A stretch of DNA of 64,000 bases from Symbiodinium natans. Lineage: Eukaryota; Sar; Dinophyceae; Suessiales; Symbiodiniaceae. Positions within the stretch are counted from its first letter, which is position 1. Each line of letters opens with the position of its first letter. The stretch spans positions 235,001 through 299,000 of the forward strand of contig CAJNDS010002242.1 in the NCBI GenBank assembly GCA_905221605.1, read 5' to 3'. Below are positions 52,897 through 62,135 of this stretch, one piece after another. The notes beneath the pieces are model-generated. The model was not told where the DNA came from and did not search any database. It worked only from the letters and a program-made list of their open reading frames with translations. Made by a program: the position numbers and the translations under genes.

Positions 52897-52990
52897 TGCC
52901 GCCGACCCCTCAACCTGATGCTCCGCGCAAACCGGACAAGAACAAGGATGGCAGGCCATCTTTCGACGAATTCGCAGAGGCAGGAGGAGA
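52897..52990 (+). CDS. EF-hand exon
   Basis: CCGCCAG acceptor. PPTPQPDAPRKPDKNKDGRP then SFDEFAEAGG, donor GTGAGC at 52991. DKNKDGRPSFDE is a full 12-residue calcium loop: D1, N3, D5, a hydrophobic F at position 10 and E12, followed by F. The upstream half-helix is Pro-rich, so the first helix may lie in another exon. Suggests a calcium-binding protein. Confidence 0.75.
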
Positions 52991-53115
52991 GTGAGCGGTC
53001 TACGGTTTAGGGTTTAGGGTTTCGGGTTTAGGGCCTAGGGTTTAGGGCTTAGGGTTTAGGGCTTAGGGTTGAGCGTTCAGGGTTTCAAGGGCATTAGGAG
53101 GGCTTAGTCGGTAGT

Positions 53116-53430
53116 GTGCTGAGAGGCCATCCGCGACCGGGGCAGGGGGGGGGGGGTATATGCACTTATATATACCGGGTCCGGTATATGCTGGACCGTG
53201 GTGTGCCTACACTTCCGGGTTCGATGAAAGCTCCGGACCGTGGTTTATACATAATTATACAGAACACTGATATACCGGGTCCGGTGCATGCTGGACCGTG
53301 GTGTGCATACACTTCCGGGTTCGGTGAAAGCTCCGGACCGTGGCTGGCTTAAGCATATAGACATATACATAACACTTATATACCGGGTCCAGTAGATGCT
53401 GGACCGTGGTGTGCATACACTTCCGGGTCT
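53116..53430 (+). repeat. Tandem repeat, about 100-107 bp, 3 copies
   Basis: Each unit has TATACCGGGTCCGGTATATG-like sequence, CTGGACCGTGGTGTGC and CACTTCCGGGTTCG...GCTCCGGACCGTGG. The halves CCGGGTCCGG and CCGGACCGTGG are imperfect inverted repeats. The open frames are repeat-derived. Confidence 0.85.
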
Positions 53431-53444
53431 TGTCCACTGGAGCC

Positions 53445-53476
53445 CTTTAAAGTCAGTCTTTAAAGTCAGTCATCTA

Positions 53477-53514
<38 letters not shown>

Positions 53515-54220
53515 AGTTCAGTCTTTAAAGTCAGTCATGGGTGGGAGCGCAGCAGGTTAAGTCAGGTGGGGGGGGTGGGGTGGCGGGGTGGGGGGGGGGG
53601 GTGCGGGGGCGGGTGGCAGGGAGGGGGGGGGGTGGGGGGGGGGTGGGGGGGGGGTGGGGGGGGGGTGGGGGGGGGGTGGGGGGGGTGGGAGGGGAAGGGG
53701 GTGGAGTCAGTCTTTAAAGTCAGTCATCTAAGGGGGGGGGGGGGTGCGGGGGCGGGTAGCGGGGTGGGGGGGGGGGGCGGGGACCCGCTCCGCTCCCCCA
53801 CCCCCTTCCCTCCCCCCCCCCCCCCCCCCTTCTCCCCACCCCACCCCCCCCCCACCCCCGTACCGTATCGGTCCAGTGCATGCCGCCTTTGCTTGCCCGC
53901 TCCCCCCCCCCACCCTCCCATGACCATGACTGAAGGGCCCAGTAGCAAGCGCCGGGTGGGGGTGGCGGGGGGGGGGGGGGGGGGGGTGGGGGGTCGGGGG
54001 GGGGGTGGGGGGGTGGGTGGGAGGGGGGGGGGGAGGGAAGGGGGGGGAGCGGAGCGGAGCAAGCGGAGGGGGCAATGCACTTTAGTCTTTAAAGTCAGTC
54101 ATCTAGGGGGGGGTGGGGGTGGGGGGGGGGGGTGCGGGGGTGGCGGGGTGGGGGGGGGTGGAGAAGGGGGGTCGGAGCGGGGGGAGCAAGCGGATGGGTG
54201 GGGGGGGTGCGCGCCGACGC
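53445..54220. repeat. Poly-G/poly-C region with repeated GTCTTTAAAGTCAGTCAT tags
   Basis: G runs up to about 35 bases (53477-53513), interrupted by the tag GTCTTTAAAGTCAGTCAT at about 53,455, 53,523, 53,709 and 54,088. Strong potential for G-quadruplexes and for assembly or sequencing length error. Long frames (Gly- or Pro-rich) are artefacts. Confidence 0.9.
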
Positions 54221-54288
54221 CATGGAGTCTTCACTAGCGCCTCCCCCGCTCAAAGCTGGGGTCGGCGGATATATATAAAAAAAAATAT

Positions 54289-54350
54289 AATCCCCATAGC
54301 CCACCTGAATTGCCCTACCTACTAAGTCAAAAAGGGTTTCCCAGTGGAAC
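54289..54350. mobile_element. Right half of a family C element
   Basis: AATCCCCATAGCCCACC...CCTACCTACTAAGTCAAAAA then GGGTTTCCCAGTGG matches the right half of 27452-27566. The left half is missing next to the poly-G region. Confidence 0.55.
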
Positions 54351-54377
54351 ACTGTGAGCCGCCCGGACGATTCCTAG

Positions 54378-54446
54378 GCGGCTGATGCCTCTGCGACAGC
54401 GCGCCGCGCCCTTTCTCGCGATGCGGCGAGGAAGCAAATCGGCTAA
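54378..54446 (+). CDS. Candidate terminal exon
   Basis: GATTCCTAG acceptor. Phase 0: AADASATARRALSRDAARKQ then IG and TAA. In phase 2, as required by a direct join to the EF-hand exon: ERLMPLRQRAAPFLAMRRGS to a TAG. Frame undecided. Confidence 0.45.
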   Translation, partial: AADASATARRALSRDAARKQIG

Positions 54447-54489
54447 GGGTTCGTAGGATTCATAGTGCTGCTGTTTAGGGTTGAGGGCT

Positions 54490-54730
54490 TACGGTTTTTC
54501 ATAGCGTTTAGGGTTTTCAGGGTTTGGGGTTGTAGTTTTTTTTTTTGCGTACTGGGCTTCGCGCCGCTGGGGCTTGGAGTCTCCGCATATGGGGGGTGGT
54601 CGCCAATTTCCAGACGCAGCGACACGCAGACCGCGCTGCCTCGTAATCACCAGGACATGCGTTTGTCCGGGCCCGGGTTCAACTAGCTCATCCAGGGATG
54701 GAAGGTCCAAGAAGTTTGCACAGTGTGGCA
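54490..54730. CDS. Coding-like stretch, strand undecided
   Basis: Minus frame reads FLDLPSLDELVEPGPGQTHV then LVITRQRGLRVAASGNWRPP. Plus, after TTTCCAG at 54,620, reads RSDTQTALPRNHQDMRLSG. Either could be an exon; a minus call would agree with 52197-52427. Confidence 0.3.
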
Positions 54731-54914
54731 AGTACTGACGTAACCTCGTAGCACCCTAAACCCTAAACCCTAAAGCCTAAACCCTAAATCCTAAAACGCT
54801 TAACCCTAAACCTAGCTGGTCACACGGCACGGCAGACCCCTTTGCTTCTGTGCGCCGGAGACATTGCTCAGAGCTTATAGGGCTTGTCGGTTTTTTGGGG
54901 TTCTTTAGGGGTGC

Positions 54915-55054
54915 AGGTTGGGATGTGCCCCCTCTGCTAGGGTTTAGGGTTTAGGGTTTAGGGTTTAGGGTTTAGGGTTTAGGGTTTAGGGTTTAGGGTT
55001 TAGGGTGCTACGAGGTTACGTCAGGACTGTTAGCATAAGGGGGATCATCCCAAG
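54915..55054. mobile_element. Family A element with a TTTAGGG core
   Basis: GGTTGGGATGTGCCCCCTCT at the left, CAGGACTGTTAGCATAAGGG and GGATCATCCCAAGG at the right. About nine TTTAGGG units lie between the arms in place of the usual core. Confidence 0.65.
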
Positions 55055-55246
55055 GTGCAGGGCTTTAACTGCTCGGGAGTTCGGTGTGAGGGCTGAGGGT
55101 CAGGGGCCCGGTTCTTGCCCAAGCCCCCTAGACCCTAAATTCTGGGTTTAGGGTTTAGGGTTTAGGGTTTAGGGTGTAGGGTGTAGGGTTTAGGCTCCTA
55201 GTCCCTAAACCCTAAACCCTACAAACCGCCTTTAAAGGACCCCGCA

Positions 55247-55271
55247 GCTTGGATAAGACAAAAGCCACAAG
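55247..55271 (+). CDS. Microexon candidate
   Basis: CCCCGCAG acceptor, LDKTKAT plus two bases, donor GTTAGC at 55272. Confidence 0.45.
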
Positions 55272-55360
55272 GTTAGCGACTCTCGAGGGATCCCATCCCT
55301 TCACCCCTGAGGTTTCTTCGGAACACAAAGCCTACTTTTCTAGGTTCTTCCTTTAAAGCG

Positions 55361-55590
55361 CCTTTGATAGGATTCCTTTAAGGCACCTTTTTATAGGATT
55401 CCTTTAAGGCACCTTATCAGAATCCTTTAAAGCACCTAGAATGGGATTCCTTTAAGGCACCTTATCGGATTCCTTTAAGGCACCTATAATAGGATTCCTT
55501 TAAGGCACCTTATAGGATTCCTTTAAGGCACCGTATAGGATTCCGTTAAGGCACCTTATCGGACTCCCTTAAGGCACCTTATAGGATTCT
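55361..55590 (+). repeat. Minisatellite GGATTCCTTTAAGGCACCTT, about 10 copies
   Basis: Unit of 23-26 bp containing the palindromic CCTTTAAGG, with spacer length variation (TAT, TATAAT and others). In an intron of gene H. Confidence 0.95.
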
Positions 55591-55759
55591 CAGGCAACCT
55601 ACCAAAAAGAGTAGGCGTTTAGGTTCTTAAGGATTCGGCTTAGTATTTAGAGTCAAGCCAGAAAGCTTTGAACGCCAGAAGCTCCGAGCCCTTGGAGCCT
55701 TTAGGGTTTAGGGTTTAAGGTTTAGGGTTTAGGGTTTAGGGTTTAGGGCTACCCACAAG

Positions 55760-55812
55760 AGCCGAGGATCTATTCAGATGGCCAGCCCTACGAGAACGAC
55801 GAAGGCTTTTCG
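55760..55812 (+). CDS. Exon, 53 nt, strong donor
   Basis: CCCACAAG acceptor, EPRIYSDGQPYENDEGFS, donor GTGAGA at 55813. Confidence 0.65.
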
Positions 55813-55850
55813 GTGAGAGTGTCAGGTTTGTAGGTTTTGCGTTTAGGTTT

Positions 55851-56020
55851 CTACTATTTGCTTAAGAACCCCCAAACAAACGGTTTAGGGTGTAGGGTTT
55901 GGGGTCCAGGGTTTAGGGGGTTTAGGGTAAACAATAACCTCTTTATTACCCTTATAAGGAACAGGATTGTTTCGTTTTTTTTTTTTTTTTTGGGGGGGGG
56001 GGTTCTTAAGCAAATCGTAG
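55851..56020. mobile_element. MITE-like element, family B, copy 3
   Basis: CTACTATTTGCTTAAGAACC at the left and GGTTCTTAAGCAAATCGTAG at the right, a near-perfect 20-bp terminal inverted repeat. GTTTAGG occurs on both flanks but is ambiguous because it is telomere-like. The core includes repeats and a T/G tract. Confidence 0.8.
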
Positions 56021-56554
56021 GTTTAGGGTTTGTGGAGGGCTGAGGGTCTGGGGGCCTGCCCTGCTCGGGTGACTACTTGTTTAGGGTTTAGGGTTTAGGG
56101 TTTAGGGATAGCAGACGAACAGTTAGTAGTCGTACCACACAGTACAATGCCATACAGTATCATGACCATGGCCATAACCACGGCCATTGCCGTACAACAC
56201 CATCCGATATTAGGGGGCTTAAGGTTTATGGGGTTTAGGGTCTTGGGGGCTTAGGGCTTGCGGGTTCATAGGATTGAGAGGGCTTCGAGGGATGTTAGGG
56301 CTTTTAGGGTTTATAGGGCTTAGGGTTTAGAAATTAAGGTATAGGGCTTTGCAGGCCAGGGTGTTGCGTGGCTCAGGAGTTTCAAGGTTTAAGGCCTACA
56401 AACCCCAAGCCCTACAAGCCTTATGTGTCCTGTAGACCCTAAACCTCAAACCCTCTCAACCCTAAACCCCAAACCCCAAGCCCTAAACCCTAAACCCTAA
56501 ACAACCCTAAACCCTAAACCCCAACTCTGGACCCCTACCCTTTCCCGCCTGGAG

Positions 56555-56590
56555 GCTGGAAGCCTCTCTTCGAGATCACCCTGGAACCGG
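56555..56590 (+). CDS. JmjC/cupin-like exon 1 of the core
   Basis: GWKPLFEITLEP plus one base, donor GTGAGG at 56591. The acceptor at 56553-56554 is not ideal and the frame is open upstream (FPPG). Confidence 0.6.
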
Positions 56591-57011
56591 GTGAGGGCAC
56601 CCTTACAGCATCATACTTAGGGTTTAGGGTTTAGGGTTAAGGGTTTAGGGTTTAGGGTTAAGGGTTAGGGTTTAGGATTTAGGGTTTAGGGTTTAGGGTT
56701 TAGGGTTCAGGGTTTAGGGTTTAGGTGTAGGGTTTAGGGTGTAGTCTTCGGGCTTGGGTCAATTAGGGCTTAGGGTGCTGCCTAAACAAAACACAAGAGG
56801 ACCGTCTGGGATACAGGGGCTTGTATTGTAGGGTGGGAGTTTCGGAGATTTTGATGGAGTTTCGATGAGAAGTTTCGGCAAGGGTTTGTGTTCGAAATGT
56901 TCGGAGACCGGACGTTTCAAATTGTTCGGGACGAAATATCGACCTTTCTCATGGAGTTTTTCGGCAAAGTTTCGGATATAAAAGATAAAGTTTCGGGTAA
57001 TTTTATTTTGC

Positions 57012-57420
57012 AGAAATTGGCCTAATCCTTAGTAAATCTGTCTTGTCACGTCATTTTAGAAAAAAGTTTTTTTCAAGTTGGACCAACAAAAACAACTTTT
57101 CATCCGAAACTTTCGGAGATGTTTCGATGTTTCTCGATGTGTTTCGTTGGAAAGTTTCGGAGAATGTTTCGTTGGAAAGTTTCGGAGAATCTTTCGATGT
57201 TTCTCGATGTGTTTCGGGAAAGAGTTTCGGACGTTTTACGTTGTTTTTCTCGATGGATTCTCGGACATTATGCAGAGAGTTTCGGGTAAAATATTTTCCA
57301 GAAAAAAACAACAATCCTTAGTGATTTTAGGTTGTCACGTGATTTTAAGAAAAAGTTTTTTTTGTCGGTCCACCTTCGGTGGACCTACAAAAACAACGTT
57401 TTTCTTAAAAGTTTCGGAGA
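57012..57420 (+). repeat. Direct repeat about 287 bp apart, one copy with an added hairpin
   Basis: TTGTCACGTCATTTTAGAAA (57050) and TTGTCACGTGATTTTAAGAA (57333) start two diverged copies that continue through CAAAAACAAC to TTTCGGAGATG. The second carries GGTCCACCTTCGGTGGACC (57367-57385), where the first has only TTGGACC. Confidence 0.7.
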
Positions 57421-57717
57421 TGGATCGCGATCCATTTCGAAAGTTTCGGGTTGGATTTGAAATTGAAATTGAAGATAAATCTTCAATTTCAAATCCAACC
57501 CTCATGGTGCATCCATGATGTACCATGCATTCCGGTTTCGGAAATTGAACTCCCGAAATAGAAATTGAAGAAATTGAACTCTTCCAGGTCAAATGACTAA
57601 GATAAGCTTAAATTAAGCTTACAAAAGCTCCAAATCTACTTTGGCATTTTTGACCTAAATTGGCTCAAAAGACGCCAATTTCCGAAAATGGACGAAAAGC
57701 CAGCTGGCAAAAGCCTC

Positions 57718-57990
57718 GCGCACAGGATTCTCTTGGATTTCTCAACCCAAGAACTGTGCTACGCAGAGCATAATTAGGATCGAAGATCCTAATTCTGCTC
57801 TGCTAAGAGGAAAGCACTCTCGATACGTAGGACGATTTGAGAAGGATCCATGAATGGATCCTCCTCAAAGAGTCCTTTGGTTTTTCAACCAAAGAACTCG
57901 CCTACGCCGAGTATATGGATCTGCGAAGCAGATCCATCTACTCGGCTAAGAGAAAGCACTCTCAGAGCATTAAGGGAGGGGTCTTTCTTC
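57718..57990. repeat. Two-unit double-hairpin array with compensatory changes
   Basis: Unit 1: CTTGG..CCAAG hairpin, then AACT, then a 41-nt hairpin (57763-57803), then TAAGAGGAAAGCACTCTC. Unit 2: CTTTGGTT..AACCAAAG, then AACT, then a 41-nt hairpin (57906-57946), then TAAGAGAAAGCACTCTC. The two 41-nt hairpins have the same plan (8-bp stem, one mismatch, 10-bp stem, GAA loop) but different stem sequences. Confidence 0.85.
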
Positions 57991-58170
57991 GAAAGACCCC
58001 CTACTTAGGAAATTCTTTTCTCTGGTACGTAGTTAATGCTGGCCTACGGCCAGCAACTACTAGCTTCATACATGAGGTGGAGGTTGGTCCATGAATGGAC
58101 CAACCGCCACCTCATGTAATGTGAGTGTTTAAGCTCACGAGATGCCTTAGTACCTGAGAAGAGGGGAGGT
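57978..58170. repeat. Further stem-loops
   Basis: GGGGTCTTTCTTCGAAAGACCCC; GCTGGCCTACGGCCAGC; and a long one at 58067-58110: CATGAGGTGG, one mismatch, GGTTGGTCCAT, loop GA, and its complement. All lie within 200 bp. Confidence 0.85.
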
Positions 58171-58173
58171 GAA

Positions 58174-58250
58174 TTTTACAAGGAATTGGCCGAAGGCCAA
58201 ATTCCTTGTAAAAGAGGAGGGGGTTTTACCCCCTCCTTTTTTTGTAAACT
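58174..58250 (+). terminator. Two hairpins, the second followed by a T run (terminator-like)
   Basis: TTTTACAAGGAATTGGCC / GAA / GGCCAAATTCCTTGTAAAA, then GGAGGGGGTTTTACCCCCTCC directly followed by TTTTTTT. The second has the shape of a bacterial or plastid intrinsic terminator, or a 3'-end stabilising stem-loop. Function in this context is inference only. Confidence 0.5.
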
Positions 58251-58511
58251 GGATTCTATAAGAAATCCTGCGTGTACACGTGTGTGTGTGCGCATGGATT
58301 TCTATAGAAATCGCCTACAAAATTCACGATGGCGTCATCTAAGCTAATTTGAGTCAAAAAAGGCGAAGTAGGTTTTGGAAAATCCTCCTTCTCTCTTTTT
58401 GCAAAAATCGGGCTTAAAATTGCCATTTTCCCTATAACTATGGTCAAAACGGGCTTTTCCAAGGCTCATTTTTGAAGCGACGACCACGTTACTACAGCCA
58501 AGTTGTGTGAT

Positions 58512-58570
58512 TGGGATTGGGAATGGAAATGAAAATGAAAGTAAACTTTCATTTCCATTCCCAATCCCAG
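58512..58570. repeat. 22-bp-arm inverted repeat
   Basis: GGGATTGGGAATGGAAATGA then AA, loop including ATGAAAGTAAAC, and the exact complement ending CCCAATCCC. A similarly built one is at 57451-57500 (TTGGATTTGAAATTG...). Confidence 0.85.
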
Positions 58571-60017
58571 CCTGCCATCCAATCTGCCATATACAACAAC
58601 AAAACTTGTTTTAGCAGTTAGCTCCTGCTGTTTTATTTACAGTTTTAACTTCTGGCTGCCTTATTTGAAGACCTGCAGCTCGGTAGAAGCACATGTAGCT
58701 GTGCTTGTTGCTGGGCATTTTATACAGTTTCCGAATTCTGGCTCTAGATCATTTTACTTCCTAAGAGCAGTTGAGAAGGGATCCCCTTTTTAAGGAGGAA
58801 GAGAGAAAAACACACACCATTGAAATGCATCTCCAGGATCGAGTAAAAAGGGGGTCCCCTCATAAAACCTCTTTCACTGAAAACAACACTAAATCCTTGG
58901 ATTACCCTCTCGGGGTCCGTTTTACTTCAGGGATTTCGATACATTTCAAGTATCTCGCACCAAAATCAGCATGGTACGTAAGTTGAAGGTCCAAAATTAT
59001 CTCACTCGTACTCAAGTTACTCGAGGAATTGCAGATTTTCTTCATGCGTTCTCTATGATTCTCTTTAGAAAAACAACATAATAACAAGCGTTTCCATATG
59101 GGAATGAAAGAAATTAGTATAAAGTGTGCTCATTCTTCCATTCCCACTTAGAGGTTCGGTCTGGGTCGTAGTGTCAGATCAGGTTCGCAATCGGTTTATA
59201 TGAAAAATAAACACGCGCCAAATACACCAAGTAATGGCTCACCACATGAGGAAGGACTGGTTTCCTTTCGGTTGATTCTACCAGTGGGGCGTGGGGGGGG
59301 GGGGGGGGGGGGGGGGGTATGTTTACTCATAAATCCAGTGTATAGCCTTGCTATAAGCTGACTTAAGGGGCAACAAGAAATGTGGCAAAACTACAATTGG
59401 ATTAATAAGTACGCTGAGCCTCCATGTAGGAACTTTGGAATTATGGCCTTATCCGCACACTGCCAGTGTCCCTTAGCAGGGGCCTCACGGCATCTCACAT
59501 AGCCCAAACCCCTAAATCCCAAGCCTAAAGCGAGACCCTCAGGCGCCATAAGCCTGTATCAGGGTAGAGTTTACATTTCTGTTACTGCTGAGTGTACATA
59601 GGGTGCGTTCAAAATACTGTTAAGTGTACATGTTGTTAGGGGTTTTTGGTGCGGGTGCTAGCCATACAAGCCCTGTTTCACATGTAAGCCCTAATGATCC
59701 TATACCTTCTGAAACCCAAGCCTTAAACATTAAACCCTAGTGCAATGCCACTAAACAACCCCCAAACTCTATATACCCTAAGGCCCAAACCCAAAACCCT
59801 AAACCCTTAACCTACGATTCCTGTACTGTACACTTGGCTAAGTAGCTGATGATGGGCATGTGTGTACTTCTTTGGTATAAATGGACCGGAGTAAACCCGG
59901 ATCAGACCCTAAGCCCTAAATCCTAAACCCTTATAAACCCTAAACCCTAAACCCTAAACCCTAAACCCTAAACCCTAAACCCTAAACCCTAAACCTCCTA
60001 CACCCGACACTCTTCAG

Positions 60018-60046
60018 ATCCAGGCCTGTTCTTCCCGCCGGGCATG
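60018..60046 (+). CDS. JmjC/cupin-like exon 2, GC donor
   Basis: CTCTTCAG acceptor; DPGLFFPPGM with the first codon split with the previous exon. A GC donor at 60047 (ATG|GCGATG) gives FFPPGM|VHET with the next exon. The frame is open further (AMPAQILLA), so a later donor (GTTTAG at 60075) is possible but breaks phase. Confidence 0.6.
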
Positions 60047-60813
60047 GCGATGCCGGCACAGATTCTTCTCGCGGGTTTAGGGTTTAGGGTTTAGGGTTTA
60101 GGGTTCAGGCTTTAGGGTTTAGGGGTCGGGTGTGGGCGGCTTTGGGGGGGGGGGGGGGGGGGGGGCCTTGAAAGCAAGCCCTACACCTCCAAGACCCTAA
60201 GCCCCCATAAACCCCCACAGCCCTAAACCCTAGAAGCTTACAACCCTAAACCCTAAACCCTAACCCCTAAAACCCCTAAAACCCCTAAAAACCCTAAAAA
60301 CCCTAAAGCCTTCAACCATGAAGCCCTCGAGCTTTAAACCCGAAAGCCCCTAAAACCCCAAACCCTAAACCCTAAACCCTAAAACCCTAAACCCTGGACC
60401 CCTTCAACCGTATAGCAGGGGCAAAGTAAAGCTTTTGGCAGACCTCCCCTTGTAGAGGGGTATTAGGGTTTAGGGATTTAGGGGTTCTAGGGTTTGTGGG
60501 TTTTTTGGGGGCTTTGGGGGTTGTGGGGCTTTTGGGGTTCAAGGGTCTAGGGATTCCGCGGTCTGTGGTGTTGGGGTTTGGGTTTTTTGGGGGGTCTTAA
60601 GGTTTATTTAGGATTTCAGGGTCCAGGGGTTTCATGGACTGTTAGGCTTTTGGAGTTTCATGGTCTAAAGGTCGGAGGGTTTAGGGATTAATCCTAAACC
60701 CTAAATCCTAAACCCTAAACCGGATTAGGTTTAATGTTTCTTTTTTCCTTCGGTTTTTGGGCTTAGTGCTTCAATGGAATCCCCCAAAATTCCCCCCAGA
60801 TTCCCAGATGCCA

Positions 60814-60899
60814 GGTGCATGAGACCATGAACGTGGGAGATGTGTGCGCCTCCTCCGTTACCTTCCAGTTCAACTACCCGCGGCTTTATGGCACATTCG
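60814..60899 (+). CDS. JmjC/cupin-like exon 3
   Basis: GATGCCAG acceptor. VHETMNVGDVCASSVTFQFN then YPRLYGTF. The H is the likely metal ligand. The donor is unclear before the G-tract at 60,906 (GC near 60,900 possible). Confidence 0.65.
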
Positions 60900-60992
60900 G
60901 CTGCTGGGGGGGGGGCGACCCGAAACCCCTGAAGCGTTGTAGGAGGGGTTTAGGGTTTAGGGTTAAGGTTTCAGGGTTTAGGGTTTAGGGTT

Positions 60993-61093
60993 TTGGGTTG
61001 TTCGCCCTTATACTAACAGTCCTTAGTCGAGAATAGAGTACCCCGTATTACACTCCCTACGAAGAACTGTTTGTACGAGGGGGAACATCCCAA
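60993..61093. mobile_element. MITE-like element, family A, copy 3
   Basis: GGGTTGTTCGCCCTTATACT and AACAGTCCTTAG at the left; AAGAACTGTTTGTACGAGGG and GGAACATCCCAAG at the right. Confidence 0.75.
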
Positions 61094-61294
61094 GTTTACC
61101 CTAAACCCTAAACCCTAAACCCGGAACCCGGAACCCGGAACCCGGAACCCTGAACCCTGAACCCGGAACCCTAAGCCTGGGACATGAAAATTAGGGCATT
61201 AGAGGGTGGAAAATGGACCTACTGAGGGTCTTGGGGTTTGGTTTAGGGTTCAGGGTTCAGGGTTCAGGGTTCAGGGTTTAGGGTTTAGGGTTTA

Positions 61295-61390
61295 GGGTTT
61301 AGGGTTACTAGGGTTACTAGGGTTACTAGGGTTACTAGGGTTACTAGGGTTACTAGGGTTACTAGGGTTACTAGGGTTACTAGGGTTTTA
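61295..61390 (+). repeat. TTACTAGGG nonamer array
   Basis: Ten TTACTAGGG units, a nine-base derivative of the telomere unit. Confidence 0.95.
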
Positions 61391-61593
61391 GGGTCACTAG
61401 GGTTTAGCGTTTAGGGTCACTAGGGTTTAGGGTTTGGGGTTTCGGAGTTCAGGATTTATCGGGTTCTACCCAGAACCCCAACCCTTAGCCCCAAGCCTTT
61501 TCAGGTTCAGGCTCTAGTTGGTTGTGGCCCTTGAAGTCCCAATCCCAGGGTTTCAGGGTTTAGGGTTTAGGATTTAGGGCCGCTTTTCTTAAG

Positions 61594-61630
61594 GACTGCT
61601 GCTCCGAGCCGCACAGCAGCTTGTGGTCTT
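61594..61630 (+). CDS. Exon candidate of gene H
   Basis: TTCTTAAG acceptor, DCCSEPHSSLWS plus one base, donor GTAGAA at 61631. Confidence 0.5.
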
Positions 61631-62074
61631 GTAGAACTAGACAAGGGGTTCAGGGCTTAGGGTTAAGTGTGCAGGGTTTAGGGTTTATGGGGTTTTGGGG
61701 TTGAGGGTTTAGGTTTCAGGTTTTTTTTTGAGTAGCTTTTGGGGTTCAGGGTTTCAGGTCTTAGGGTTTAGGGCGTAGGGTTCCGGGTTTAGGGGTAGGT
61801 AGCCTTACAATTATGGTCTCAACTGCCTCCTCAGTTTCCCGGGCCTAAGCCTCAGAGCCTTTACAAAGCACTCTAAACCCTACACCCTAAACCCGAAACC
61901 CAAATCCTAAACCCTAAACCCGAAACCCTAAGCCCTGAACCCTAAACCCTAACCCTAGACTAGACCCTAAACCCTAAACCCTAAACCCTAAACCCTAAAC
62001 CTGAACCCTGAACCCTAAACCCTAAACCCTCAACCCAGACCCCTAAACCTAAACCAAACTCAACACTCCTCTAG

Positions 62075-62135
62075 GAGGGAACCGGGAACCCTTCTAAGCG
62101 GGGCAGGAGTCCGTCTTGAGGCTACTGGATCTCGG
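62075..62135 (+). CDS. Exon of gene H
   Basis: CCTCTAG acceptor, REPGTLLSGAGVRLEATGSR, donor GTCAGT at 62136, phase 0 out. Confidence 0.6.

Larger units (their letters stand above)
56780..59500. other. AT-rich insertion with hairpin array in a gene H intron
   Basis: About 2.7 kb without telomere units, AT-rich, full of TTTCG/CGAAA phrases (56.86-57.55 kb) and then at least ten stem-loops (57.36-58.57 kb). ORFs here are short and of odd composition; none looks like a conserved gene. The composition and hairpin style differ from the host and suggest organelle-derived or mobile DNA. Confidence 0.65.

Noticed and set aside
53566-54237. 223-aa Gly-rich frame and Pro-rich minus frames
   Set aside because: Poly-G/poly-C tracts.
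57043-57592. Overlapping 85-146 aa frames in the AT-rich insertion
   Set aside because: Phe/Ser-rich readings of repeated TTTCGGAG/TTTCGATG phrases, open on both strands; no conserved-looking domain.
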